Of a stretch of DNA of 64,000 nucleotides, positions 27,601 through 35,531 are shown piece after piece. Positions within the stretch are counted from its first letter, which is position 1. Each line of letters starts with the position of its first letter. The stretch comes from Reclinomonas americana ATCC 50394 (taxonomy: Eukaryota > Jakobida > Jakobea > Jakobida), in NCBI GenBank assembly GCA_048213135.1, contig PS015009.1:1488001-1552000 (forward strand), read 5' to 3'. The position numbers and the translations under genes were made by a program. The notes under the pieces were generated by a model, which worked only from the letters and a program-made list of their open reading frames with translations, had not been told where the DNA came from and searched no databases.

Positions 27601-28935
27601 TTAAAAATAAATATTTGTATTGGGTAAACTACGTTTTAAATCTTCTACATCCTCTCTTCTAATTTTGGAGCATCCTTGCAGATATAACTCTTTAAGTTTC
27701 GTCAAAGATTTTAAAGCACCTAGATTTTCGACGTTGGCGCAACGTGTAAGTGCTAGGAATTCTAAATTTTTTAAATCTTTCAGCGGTTCAATATTAGTTA
27801 GATAGCCACATTCTCCTAAGTTCAATTCTTTTAGTTCAGTTAGGCCCTTTAAACCACGTATATCATTTAAAAAATAGCAGCTATTAAGATTTAAGAACCA
27901 CAGGTGCTTAAGTCCTGCGAGGCCATCTACATTTTTGAGACTTACACAGCGATGTGCATCCAATTGTTCTAATTTGGTGCATTGGTTCAACCCGTCAAGT
28001 GACACCAATTTTGAAACAGATACTGTCAATACCCTAAGTTTATTCAATCTTGTAAGAGCGTCGACATTATACAGGCAATTACACCCCTCCAGATCAAGCA
28101 TTTGCAGATTGGGAAGGTTCTGCAAACCATCTAGATTCCGAAGATTAAATGCTGATTTCATACTAAAAGCCTCCAAAGAGGTTAAAGCCCTCACAGCATC
28201 GATATTTTCCAGTGCGAAACATCCGTCAAGGTTCAGGCCTGTGAGATTTTTCAATTGGCTTATAGCCCTGATATCCGTCAGATGAAAGCTGTTCTTGATT
28301 TTTATTGTTGTTAATGAAGTAACCTTGTTTAAATCACCCAAAGTACTGAGACCCCATTGTCCGCGTTGTTCGAAGGTAGAACGAGGACGTGGATTAAAAG
28401 TGACTAGTAATGCGTCTGGTTGAAGAGTGACGAAATCAGGTAACAAAGCACGAAAGATGCTATCATCTAGTGTTGTAGCAGGGTCGATGATTATCGCCTT
28501 GTCTCTTTCGTTCCAACTAAGACCAAATTCCTCTATATGAGATATTGCAGCTTGCTTCTCTATTAGTTTTTTGTTGGCTGGATTATGAAAGAATTTGTAT
28601 TCATTGATTGGTTTTGGATAGTCAAACAAGGTCGAACTGGTAAGTACAAGACAGAACATCACAAACACAAATAATACTGTATAAGCCATAATCCAGCCGG
28701 CAATTTCCAAGGGTCTTTTACGTGATTTGGTCATCACCGAAAAAATATATAAAAGTATCATTAGCCCAAGCATAGTAAGCACGCTCAACAGTGGGATGTG
28801 GTAATTTTCAATTTTAAGCTGCTTCAGTATAGCGATAGCTGCTCCGAGACCCGCTATTCCAAGTGCATACTTCACTACTGGTACGCTTTTGATAGCTTCT
28901 TTTAGAATTGGGAAAGGGGGTTTAAATTCCATCAA
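27601..28935 (-). CDS. Membrane-anchored leucine-rich repeat protein
   Basis: A 444-residue protein with three hydrophobic helices in the first 110 residues (ALGIAGLGAAIAIL; IPLLSVLTMLGLMILLYIFSV; IMAYTVLFVFVMFCLVL). From residue about 185 there are 10-11 leucine-rich repeats of 22-23 residues of the type LTGLNLDGCFALENIDAVRA. The LRR part most likely faces the periplasm or surface. It is the first gene beyond the tRNA-Asn terminator, is AT-rich compared with the core genes, and is not linked to others. LRRs mean protein binding; the partner is unknown. Confidence 0.8.
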   Translation of the reverse strand: MMEFKPPFPILKEAIKSVPVVKYALGIAGLGAAIAILKQLKIENYHIPLLSVLTMLGLMILLYIFSVMTKSRKRPLEIAGWIMAYTVLFVFVMFCLVLTSSTLFDYPKPINEYKFFHNPANKKLIEKQAAISHIEEFGLSWNERDKAIIIDPATTLDDSIFRALLPDFVTLQPDALLVTFNPRPRSTFEQRGQWGLSTLGDLNKVTSLTTIKIKNSFHLTDIRAISQLKNLTGLNLDGCFALENIDAVRALTSLEAFSMKSAFNLRNLDGLQNLPNLQMLDLEGCNCLYNVDALTRLNKLRVLTVSVSKLVSLDGLNQCTKLEQLDAHRCVSLKNVDGLAGLKHLWFLNLNSCYFLNDIRGLKGLTELKELNLGECGYLTNIEPLKDLKNLEFLALTRCANVENLGALKSLTKLKELYLQGCSKIRREDVEDLKRSLPNTNIYF

Positions 28936-29193
28936 TGTCGTTTAATATTAAAAATAATACTAAATCACAATTGTAGCTGAATTTTTTATATATAAGTCTG
29001 GGTTAGAGCGCATAATTTATTACAGCTCATTTCAGCAATAGCGCACTAACTGGGTGTAAAGAAATGTTTGTTAGCTAAATTTTCCTTACTGATTTACTAT
29101 AATGATATTTATAATAAAATAAGCTCATTTAAATTCAATAAGTCCTCAAGCAATAGGTTAGATAATCGTCCATTAAGGGGAGCGAAAAAAATG

Positions 29194-29226
29194 AATGGCC
29201 TGCAAATCTGCAGGCCATTTTGTTTT
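29194..29226 (+). terminator. Terminator-like hairpin before tRNA-like remnant 1
   Basis: Perfect 11-bp stem AATGGCCTGCA (29194-29204) with TGCAGGCCATT (29209-29219), loop AATC, then TTGTTTT. A related hairpin precedes the third remnant at 34201. Confidence 0.7.
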
Positions 29227-29235
29227 GATAAGATA

Positions 29236-29304
29236 AGCTCAGTTGGTTATAGCATCCTGACCTATTGGCCGGGAGGGTCGCTGGTTCAAGCCTGGCAGGG
29301 GGAG
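29236..29304 (+). pseudogene. tRNA-like remnant 1
   Basis: Starts AGCTCAGTTGGTTA and ends GGGTCGCTGGTTCAAG..GGGGGAGC, matching the D arm and T arm/acceptor 3' half of the intact tRNA-Asn almost base for base. The middle is altered (extra bases, no closing anticodon stem) and there is no 5' acceptor strand, so it cannot fold as a functional tRNA. Confidence 0.7.
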
Positions 29305-29529
29305 CTGAAAAAAGGGGATACTTTAATAGTATGACCCTTTGTAATTGCTGACAATACCTGCAACTATTATACGTTTCCCATTTTAAAAACCTTATAATCC
29401 CCCACACTTATGATACTCCCATAATGAAGGCGCATTTTGTATCTGAAATCCCCAAATTTCAAAAGATAATCGAAAAAATCCTCTTTTTTAGTGATTGTAC
29501 ATAGTGTAAACCATATTCATCTTTGTACC

Positions 29530-30804
29530 ATGAAAAAAATATTCCTTGTTCTATTATCTGCAACGACAATCTTTACATCCTGCAAAAAAGACAAAACAGA
29601 TGTAACGCCACCTGTTGTATTGCCCACACTTACTACCACAATAGCTTCTTCCTTATCAACTACAGGAGCGAGTTCGGGGGGCAATATCAGTTCTGAAGGA
29701 TCAGCCACGGTTACCGCAAGAGGCGTGGTTTGGGACATCGCGGCCAATCCTACAGTAGCACTGGCTACTAAAACCATTAATGGGGCAGGGAGCGGTTCAT
29801 TCAGTTCTGTTATTACGGGTTTGGCGGCCAATACCACTTATCATGCACGGGCCTACGCCACCAGCAGCGCGGGAACGGCATACGGTAACGATATAACATT
29901 TACTACAACAGCCGCTAAACTATATGTCTGCGGAACAGAATGGACAACAGCTTTAGGTATGCAGCAGGCAAGGGTTTGGGTAGATGGAACACCAACGATA
30001 TTAAGTGGAAGTATAGAATCATTTGCAACCGGAATGGCAGTAACCAATGCCGGTGATATTTATGTGTCAGGCTCTTCAAAAGTTACACAGTGGAGGGCTA
30101 CCTATTGGAAAAACGGAACTGCCAATTATCTTACGGATGGCACCCGTGAGGCGGGGCTCGGCTCAGTTTTTATAAGTGGCAGCGATGTGTATGTCTGTGG
30201 TGGAGAAAGAAATGCTGCAGGTGTATTTACTGCCAAATACTGGAAAAACGGAACCGAAACAGTACTTGGCAATGGAACGACTGAGTCTGTGGCAAATTCC
30301 ATAGCTATATCTGGTACTGATGTATATGTAGTAGGTTACGAAACAAACGCTGTTGGAAATAAGATACCCAAATACTGGAAAAACGGAACAGCTATTGCCA
30401 TCACCACTACCCCTGGTGTTGCCAATTCCGTCCTTGTTTCGGGCAGCGATGTGTATATAGCAGGAACCGATAACAGTAGTATTGTCGGGCTTTATTGGAA
30501 AAACTCAACCCCGGTAAGCATTCCTGACTGCTCTCTGGCATTCAACAGCTTTCTATCAGGTACTGATTTATATATAGCTGGAACAGATAATAGCGACAAA
30601 CCTGCTTACTGGAAAAACGGAACGAAAACTTCTTTAAGTACTTCTCATGGTGATGGTCTTTCTATCTATGTTTTAGGTCCGGATGTATTTGTAGCTGGCA
30701 CAGGAGCTGACCAAAAATGTAAGTTTTGGAAGAACGGAGTAGAAAATATCCTGTCCACAAGTACCGACTTTCACAACAAAACAACCTGTATCATTTATAA
30801 ATAA
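29530..30804 (+). CDS. Lipoprotein with FN3-like domain and YWKNG repeat propeller
   Basis: Starts at ATG 29530 (MKKIFLVLL); the open frame extends 13 codons upstream without merit. A lipoprotein signal (TTIFTSCKKDK) is followed by a Thr/Ser-rich FN3-like domain (residues about 30-125; VITGLAANTTYHARAYATSSAG). Six repeats of roughly 40-45 residues come next, each with (Y/F)WKN(G/S) and often SGSDVYV, which suggests a small beta-propeller. The DNA word TGGAAAAACGGAAC recurs. It is probably surface-exposed. It sits between two decayed tRNA copies and before a barrel receptor. Function unknown. Confidence 0.75.
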   Translation: MKKIFLVLLSATTIFTSCKKDKTDVTPPVVLPTLTTTIASSLSTTGASSGGNISSEGSATVTARGVVWDIAANPTVALATKTINGAGSGSFSSVITGLAANTTYHARAYATSSAGTAYGNDITFTTTAAKLYVCGTEWTTALGMQQARVWVDGTPTILSGSIESFATGMAVTNAGDIYVSGSSKVTQWRATYWKNGTANYLTDGTREAGLGSVFISGSDVYVCGGERNAAGVFTAKYWKNGTETVLGNGTTESVANSIAISGTDVYVVGYETNAVGNKIPKYWKNGTAIAITTTPGVANSVLVSGSDVYIAGTDNSSIVGLYWKNSTPVSIPDCSLAFNSFLSGTDLYIAGTDNSDKPAYWKNGTKTSLSTSHGDGLSIYVLGPDVFVAGTGADQKCKFWKNGVENILSTSTDFHNKTTCIIYK

Positions 30805-31031
30805 TCACAAGCAAAGATTGCGCTTCTATAAAATGGAAAAATTTTATCGAAACCTGCTTATTTCGATTTTCTTGCCATACCCTGTAATGAGTATCATTGC
30901 CAGGCCAATTGTTCAGGTTCGGAATAAACGGGTTTGATCTTGCTAAATTTCTCGTCCACCTGATTTCCAGGCAATTGCAATTTTAATCAATTTATAATAA
31001 CTGCATCTTTCGTCAATAAGGATAGCGAAAC

Positions 31032-31060
31032 GGTCAACAGAAATGTTGGCCTTTTTTATT
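31032..31060 (+). terminator. Terminator-like hairpin before tRNA-like remnant 2
   Basis: GGTCAACA (31032-31039) with TGTTGGCC (31044-31051, one G-U), loop GAAA, then TTTTTATT. Confidence 0.6.
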
Positions 31061-31113
31061 TCCTTTAGCTCAGTTGGTTAGAGTCCCGCATATGCGGGAT
31101 TAATCAAAGGGGC
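31061..31113 (+). pseudogene. tRNA-like remnant 2 with a palindromic anticodon region
   Basis: TTTAGCTCAGTTGGTTAGAG copies tRNA-Asn exactly through the D arm. A perfect 16-base palindrome TCCCGCATATGCGGGA (31084-31099) then replaces the anticodon 5' strand, and TTAATCAAAGGGG follows, matching TTAATCAGAGGG of the tRNA. The T arm and acceptor are lost. Confidence 0.6.
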
Positions 31114-31222
31114 TCCTTTTATAAATATCTCAATGATCATGCAACATATATCATATTGCCTTGTCCCTATAATTCAGTTAGTATAGCAATTTTAGTATAG
31201 CCATTAAACCACTGAATTAAAA

Positions 31223-34027
31223 ATGAAAAACATTGTATTGCTTTTTATGTGCACAGCCATATGCACAACAGCCTTTTCGCAGGCAACACTTAAGGGAAAA
31301 TTGATAGACAGTGCGGCAAAAACACCTCTGAGTTTAGCTACCGTAACTGTTTTTAAAGCATCGGATACAGCCGTTATTACTTACAGGTTAAGTAACCCTG
31401 AAGGAGATTTTAAAATCCCCGGGTTGCCATTTGATGTGAACTGCAGGGTTGTAGTTTCGTATAGCGGGTACAGCGGGTTCAGGAAAGAATTTACCGTTAA
31501 AAGCGATCAGCCTGTTTTAGATCTTGGCAATGTTTACATGTCACCCGCTTCGGTAGGAATGCAGGAGGTGGTTGTATATGCAGAACGGCCACCGGTCGTA
31601 ATTAAAAAAGATACCGTTGAATTTAATGCATCTGCTTTTAAAACATTACCCAATGCATTGGTAGAAGACCTGTTAAAAAAATTACCCGGGGTACAGGTAG
31701 ATAAAGATGGAAACATCATGGTTAACGGGAAACCTGTTAACAGAATACTGGTTGATGGCAAAACATTTTTTGGTGATGACCCAAAGATGGCTACACGTAA
31801 TTTGCCATCGCAGGTGATCGATAAAGTGCAGGTAACGGATGATAAAGAAGAGATGCTGCGCAATGGAGATGACAATCCGAATAACGTAGGCAAGGTGATC
31901 AATCTTACACTAAAAAAAGGGATAAAGAAAAGCATGTTCGGTAAGGCCTATGCCGGTGGTGGTGGCGGGCCGCAGGGCGGACGGTATGAGATGGGAGCCA
32001 TAGCCAACATTTTTAGAGATACCCTTCAGGTAAGTATAATGGGCTATTCCAATAACCTTAACCGCCCCGGCTTTAGCGTAACGGATATGCGGCAAACAAT
32101 GGGGCTCAACCGTTCGATCGAAACGATGGGGGGCAACTCTAATAACAACAACAATACCAGTAATTACGGTTCCTCCTTCAGCATTAATGATATCAATTTT
32201 GGAGGAGAATCACGGAACGGCGGTATTACAAAAAGTGATGGCGTAGGTATTAACATCAACCATTCGCCCAATAATAAGCGATCTGTCTACGCTCAATATT
32301 TTTATGGGCGTGTTCATACAGATGTGCAAATGGAGAGCAGGACCGATATCTATAAACAAGATACTGTAATAAGCAATTTTTCAAAACAGCGTTATACCGA
32401 AATCGGAAATTCGCATGTGTTTGGAGCCGGTGCAAATTTAAAACCCGACTCAACCATAAACCTCATCATTGGCCTGAACTATGTGATATCCGGAACCACA
32501 TCTGAAAAAAATGATGCCAGAAGCGGTGTTAATAATTTTACCGGGAACTTAAACAACGGTCTTGTAAATAATACAGGTGATCTGAAGACCAACATGTATA
32601 GCCATAATATAATGTTCACCAAGTTATTCAGAAGTAAAAAAGGGAGACGGTTGAATATTACGCATTACATGGGGTGGAACAAAAGAGACAGGGATGATTA
32701 TACTGATGCTGACATTACATACCAGCAGCCTGTTAGCAAAGATACCGCTTACCAGCAATTGCGTAATGAATGGGTACCAACGTGGACGGCTAACGTATCC
32801 GGTAATTACAGCGAACCACTGGTCAAAAACTTTTTCTTTAGACTGGGTGCACGCTACGATTATGAAAAACTGGATAACAGGGTTGGCACATTTGCAAATG
32901 GTACAAGTAGCCCCATCAAAGATCTGAGCAGCAGGTTTACCAGGGAAAGTAATAAGTATAGTATTTCCGGAGGAATTGAATACAGGTATAAAGGCTTTAC
33001 TTTCCGGCCGGGCATACGTTATCAATCGCAAAAATTTAATAACAATATATATTCATTAAATCAATCCATTACACAGGAGCAGCGCAATATTCTGCCACAG
33101 TTTGATTTTGTATATAAAAAGTTATCACTTTCATATAACCGGGATGTAGTGTTACCTTATTACACCAACCTGATACCGGCATTGAACAACAGCAACCCTT
33201 ATATGACAAGATTGGGAAATCCTAATCTTCAACCGGCATTACAGGACAGGGTTCGGATTACACTGAACACGTATAGCCCTAAAAGTACTTTGGGTGTATG
33301 GTCGTGGTTTGAAGCATCACAATCGAAAAATGTGGTAGTGGATAGCATTACGTTGGATCAGGGAGGGATACAAACAGTATACCCTGTAAATTCAAACGGA
33401 TATAAACGTGTCGCGGCTAATTTTGGATTGTACCAGAATAAAAGGAATGCAAAGAATTTTATGATTCCATGGAATTTTGGTACCTGGACAGAATATGTTG
33501 AAAATTATTTTTACTATAACGGAGTCCGAAGCCGGCAAAACAGATTGAACTGTAATTTCTGGAGTGGCATTGGATTGAATTGGGACGATAAGCTGGAGCT
33601 TAACCAGGAGTACTCCTTTAGTTACCGGTTTGTAAAGAATAGTAACCCTGGTTTTGAAGATATCAGAACATTTGGCCAAACCATCGGCACAGAGGTAATA
33701 GTACGTTATATCAAACACGTAATATTTGATACGAGATTTCGTTTGATCACAAACGACATGTTTGATGATCCGGCATTGAAAAAGATATATCTATGGAATG
33801 CCGCAGTGAATTTTACTTTCTTTAAAGATGAAAGAGCTGTATTGAGAATTAGTGCAAATGACATATTGAACCAGGGGAAAAATGTGTACATGTCACCTAA
33901 TCAGAATACGGCATTCTTTTCCAAGGGGGATGTTCTGGCGCAGTATTTTTTGGCAACATTTAATTATAATCTAAGGCCTGCCGGCGCAAAGAAAACAGCT
34001 GCGGGAGGAAAGTGGTCTTTGTTTTAA
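31223..34027 (+). CDS. TonB-dependent receptor-like outer membrane beta-barrel protein
   Basis: A 934-residue outer-membrane protein (signal LLFMCTAICTTAFSQ). A carboxypeptidase-regulatory-like domain (LKGKLIDSAAKTPLSLATV) precedes a plug-like region (ALVEDLLKKLPGVQVDKDGNI, RILVDGKTFFGDDPKMATRNLP) and a large barrel of the OMP_b-brl_3 group. It lacks the SusC TonB-box and STN parts and has no SusD partner, so it belongs to the orphan barrel family with unknown cargo. It forms a two-gene cassette with the upstream YWKNG lipoprotein, bracketed by decayed tRNA copies. Confidence 0.88.
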   Translation: MKNIVLLFMCTAICTTAFSQATLKGKLIDSAAKTPLSLATVTVFKASDTAVITYRLSNPEGDFKIPGLPFDVNCRVVVSYSGYSGFRKEFTVKSDQPVLDLGNVYMSPASVGMQEVVVYAERPPVVIKKDTVEFNASAFKTLPNALVEDLLKKLPGVQVDKDGNIMVNGKPVNRILVDGKTFFGDDPKMATRNLPSQVIDKVQVTDDKEEMLRNGDDNPNNVGKVINLTLKKGIKKSMFGKAYAGGGGGPQGGRYEMGAIANIFRDTLQVSIMGYSNNLNRPGFSVTDMRQTMGLNRSIETMGGNSNNNNNTSNYGSSFSINDINFGGESRNGGITKSDGVGININHSPNNKRSVYAQYFYGRVHTDVQMESRTDIYKQDTVISNFSKQRYTEIGNSHVFGAGANLKPDSTINLIIGLNYVISGTTSEKNDARSGVNNFTGNLNNGLVNNTGDLKTNMYSHNIMFTKLFRSKKGRRLNITHYMGWNKRDRDDYTDADITYQQPVSKDTAYQQLRNEWVPTWTANVSGNYSEPLVKNFFFRLGARYDYEKLDNRVGTFANGTSSPIKDLSSRFTRESNKYSISGGIEYRYKGFTFRPGIRYQSQKFNNNIYSLNQSITQEQRNILPQFDFVYKKLSLSYNRDVVLPYYTNLIPALNNSNPYMTRLGNPNLQPALQDRVRITLNTYSPKSTLGVWSWFEASQSKNVVVDSITLDQGGIQTVYPVNSNGYKRVAANFGLYQNKRNAKNFMIPWNFGTWTEYVENYFYYNGVRSRQNRLNCNFWSGIGLNWDDKLELNQEYSFSYRFVKNSNPGFEDIRTFGQTIGTEVIVRYIKHVIFDTRFRLITNDMFDDPALKKIYLWNAAVNFTFFKDERAVLRISANDILNQGKNVYMSPNQNTAFFSKGDVLAQYFLATFNYNLRPAGAKKTAAGGKWSLF

Positions 34028-34200
34028 GCGGTTGGGTGAGAAATAATTGATCAATCCTCCTGTCGTATCAGTGATATTTTTGTAACCCCCAGGCAAAAAA
34101 TGTAAGGCCCTTAGCCTTGGCTCGAGTATCACGAATCAAGGGGTTAAAGGCTCAATTAATTGGCTAGATAATCGTCCCAAAAAAAGGGCTTAAAAAATTG

Positions 34201-34230
34201 AAGGTCTGCAGTAATGCAGGCCTTTTTTTG
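34201..34230 (+). terminator. Terminator-like hairpin before tRNA-like remnant 3
   Basis: AAGGTCTGCA (34201-34210) with TGCAGGCCTT (34215-34224, one G-U), loop GTAA, then a T tract. Homologous to the hairpin at 29194. Confidence 0.65.
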
Positions 34231-34239
34231 TTTTGATAA

Positions 34240-34313
34240 AGCTAAGGCCCGGCTGGCTAAGACATCCTGATCCTGGGATTGGAAAAGTCGTTGGGCCGGG
34301 TACAGAAGTGAGC
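34240..34313 (+). pseudogene. tRNA-like remnant 3 (heavily decayed)
   Basis: Aligns with remnant 1: AGCT.., GGCTAAGACATCCTGA against GGTTATAGCATCCTGA, AAGTCGTTGG against GGGTCGCTGG, and a terminal GAGC. Too diverged to fold as a tRNA. Confidence 0.5.
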
Positions 34314-34533
34314 TAAAAGCTATAGGGTTTTTAACCATGAGTGCGGGATCGTTTTAACTGCATCAGTACGGTCTTTGCCGGTTAAACAGGTACCATTAGT
34401 TATTCATAATATAATTGATCCCGGGCGGGATTGGAATGACCAATGTCATGGATAAGGTTGACCATAATTATGGATCTCTCCCTGTTCAAATACTAGGTTT
34501 GCTATAAGATCATTCACTATTTAAATATTTTTT

Positions 34534-34809
34534 ATGCAGCCCAAATCATTTTGCCAGAGTTGTACTATGCCTATCGACAATTCCGCAGACAGGGGAACAG
34601 AAAAGGATGGTACAAAAAGTGAGTTGTATTGCAGGTATTGCTTTAAAGATGGCGAATTCACAGACCCGGGAATGACCCTTGAAAAAATGACTACAATCTG
34701 TACAGATGAAATGAAAAAGCAAAATCTCCCGGCCGAAATCCTGGCGCAGTCATTGAAAATGCTCCCTTTGCTTAAGCGATGGAATACAACTAATACGACA
34801 ATAAAATAA
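34534..34809 (+). CDS. Putative zinc-ribbon domain protein
   Basis: A 91-residue cytoplasmic protein with four cysteines in two CxxC pairs (FCQSCTMPID and YCRYCFKDG), matching the zinc_ribbon_2 family. The C-terminal helical part (EILAQSLKMLPLLKRW) is also typical. It opens a stress-related cluster (Hsp20, L,D-transpeptidase, UspA, OsmC). Zinc binding is predicted; the cellular role is unknown. Confidence 0.85.
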   Translation: MQPKSFCQSCTMPIDNSADRGTEKDGTKSELYCRYCFKDGEFTDPGMTLEKMTTICTDEMKKQNLPAEILAQSLKMLPLLKRWNTTNTTIK

Positions 34810-34910
34810 TCATTTTCAACCGGCACATGTACCAGATGGACTTGCAGGAGAATGCATCATTTGGGTATGGCTATATCGGTAAAATATTTTTATTCTTAAC
34901 TACAAAAAAC

Positions 34911-34918
34911 AAAGGAGG
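34911..34918 (+). promoter_or_regulatory. Strong Shine-Dalgarno site of the Hsp20 gene
   Basis: AAAGGAGG five bases before the ATG at 34924. This is unusual in a phylum that mostly uses A-rich leaders, and suggests high translation of the heat-shock protein. Confidence 0.7.
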
Positions 34919-34923
34919 ACACC

Positions 34924-35367
34924 ATGAACACATTAACTCTTTCCAAAGGAGGTGGCATGCTTTCACCCGTATTTGAAGACTTTTTCAAGCCCTGGAATGA
35001 ATGGTTTAATAACGGTAACCCAATGAGCCGTGCATTCCTTATGCCTGCTGTAAATATTACAGAGCAAAAGAATGAGTATCATTTATCTCTTGCCGTACCC
35101 GGTCTTAAAAAAGAAGACTTCAAGATTGATATTGATGGCAACATCCTCACCATCAGCAGCGAAAAAGAAGAGTCCAGGGAAGAAAAGGAAAAAAAGTTTA
35201 CCCGTAAGGAATTCAGTTACTCTTCTTTTAGCCGCAGCTTTACCTTGCCGGAAGAAATCAACCGGGAAAAAATTGAAGCCGGCTACGAAGATGGTGTTTT
35301 AAACCTTACCCTGCCGCGTAAAGAAACACCAGGAAAGCATTCTTCGAAACAGGTCGTGGTTAAATAA
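34924..35367 (+). CDS. Hsp20/alpha-crystallin family small heat-shock protein
   Basis: ATP-independent holdase chaperone, 147 residues. The alpha-crystallin domain (about 40-135) starts at MPAVNITEQKNEYHLSLAVPGLKKEDFKID and ends in GVLNLTLPRKE; the GVLxLxLP motif is diagnostic. A short N-terminal arm contains FFKPWNEWFNNG. The gene has an unusually strong ribosome-binding site and stands among stress genes. Confidence 0.95.
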   Translation: MNTLTLSKGGGMLSPVFEDFFKPWNEWFNNGNPMSRAFLMPAVNITEQKNEYHLSLAVPGLKKEDFKIDIDGNILTISSEKEESREEKEKKFTRKEFSYSSFSRSFTLPEEINREKIEAGYEDGVLNLTLPRKETPGKHSSKQVVVK

Positions 35368-35531
35368 CCAGGTAAAACAGGGCAGAGGCCCCGTCACACT
35401 GCTGGCGGGGCTTGTTTATTCAGAAGATGGTGCGGAATTGATTAAATCATTAAAAGATGTGAGAGGGATTTGTATTTACAGGAAAATAAAATATACACCC
35501 GCTCTCACCGGAAATTGACAGGAGTCTGACA

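Larger units (their letters stand above)
28936..29529. other. Gene-free stretch holding a tRNA-like remnant
   Basis: No convincing gene. It contains TTAGATAATCGTCC at 29158, a possible tRNA 3'-end scrap (GGGGAGC), the hairpin at 29194-29219 and the tRNA-like relic at 29236-29304, which are listed separately. The rest is AT-rich without recognisable features. Confidence 0.6.
30805..31222. other. Gene-free stretch holding tRNA-like remnant 2
   Basis: No gene found. It holds the hairpin at 31032-31051 and the tRNA-like sequence at 31061-31113. The remaining sequence shows nothing recognisable. Confidence 0.6.
34028..34533. other. Gene-free stretch holding tRNA-like remnant 3
   Basis: No gene found. 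The part 34161-34321 is a diverged copy of 29156-29312: both have (C/T)TAGATAATCGTCC, a GCAGGCC hairpin with a T run, GATAA and a tRNA-like stretch. The rest is unremarkable. Confidence 0.6.

Noticed and set aside
29236-29304. Functional second tRNA
   Set aside because: It lacks the 5' acceptor strand and has no closing anticodon stem.
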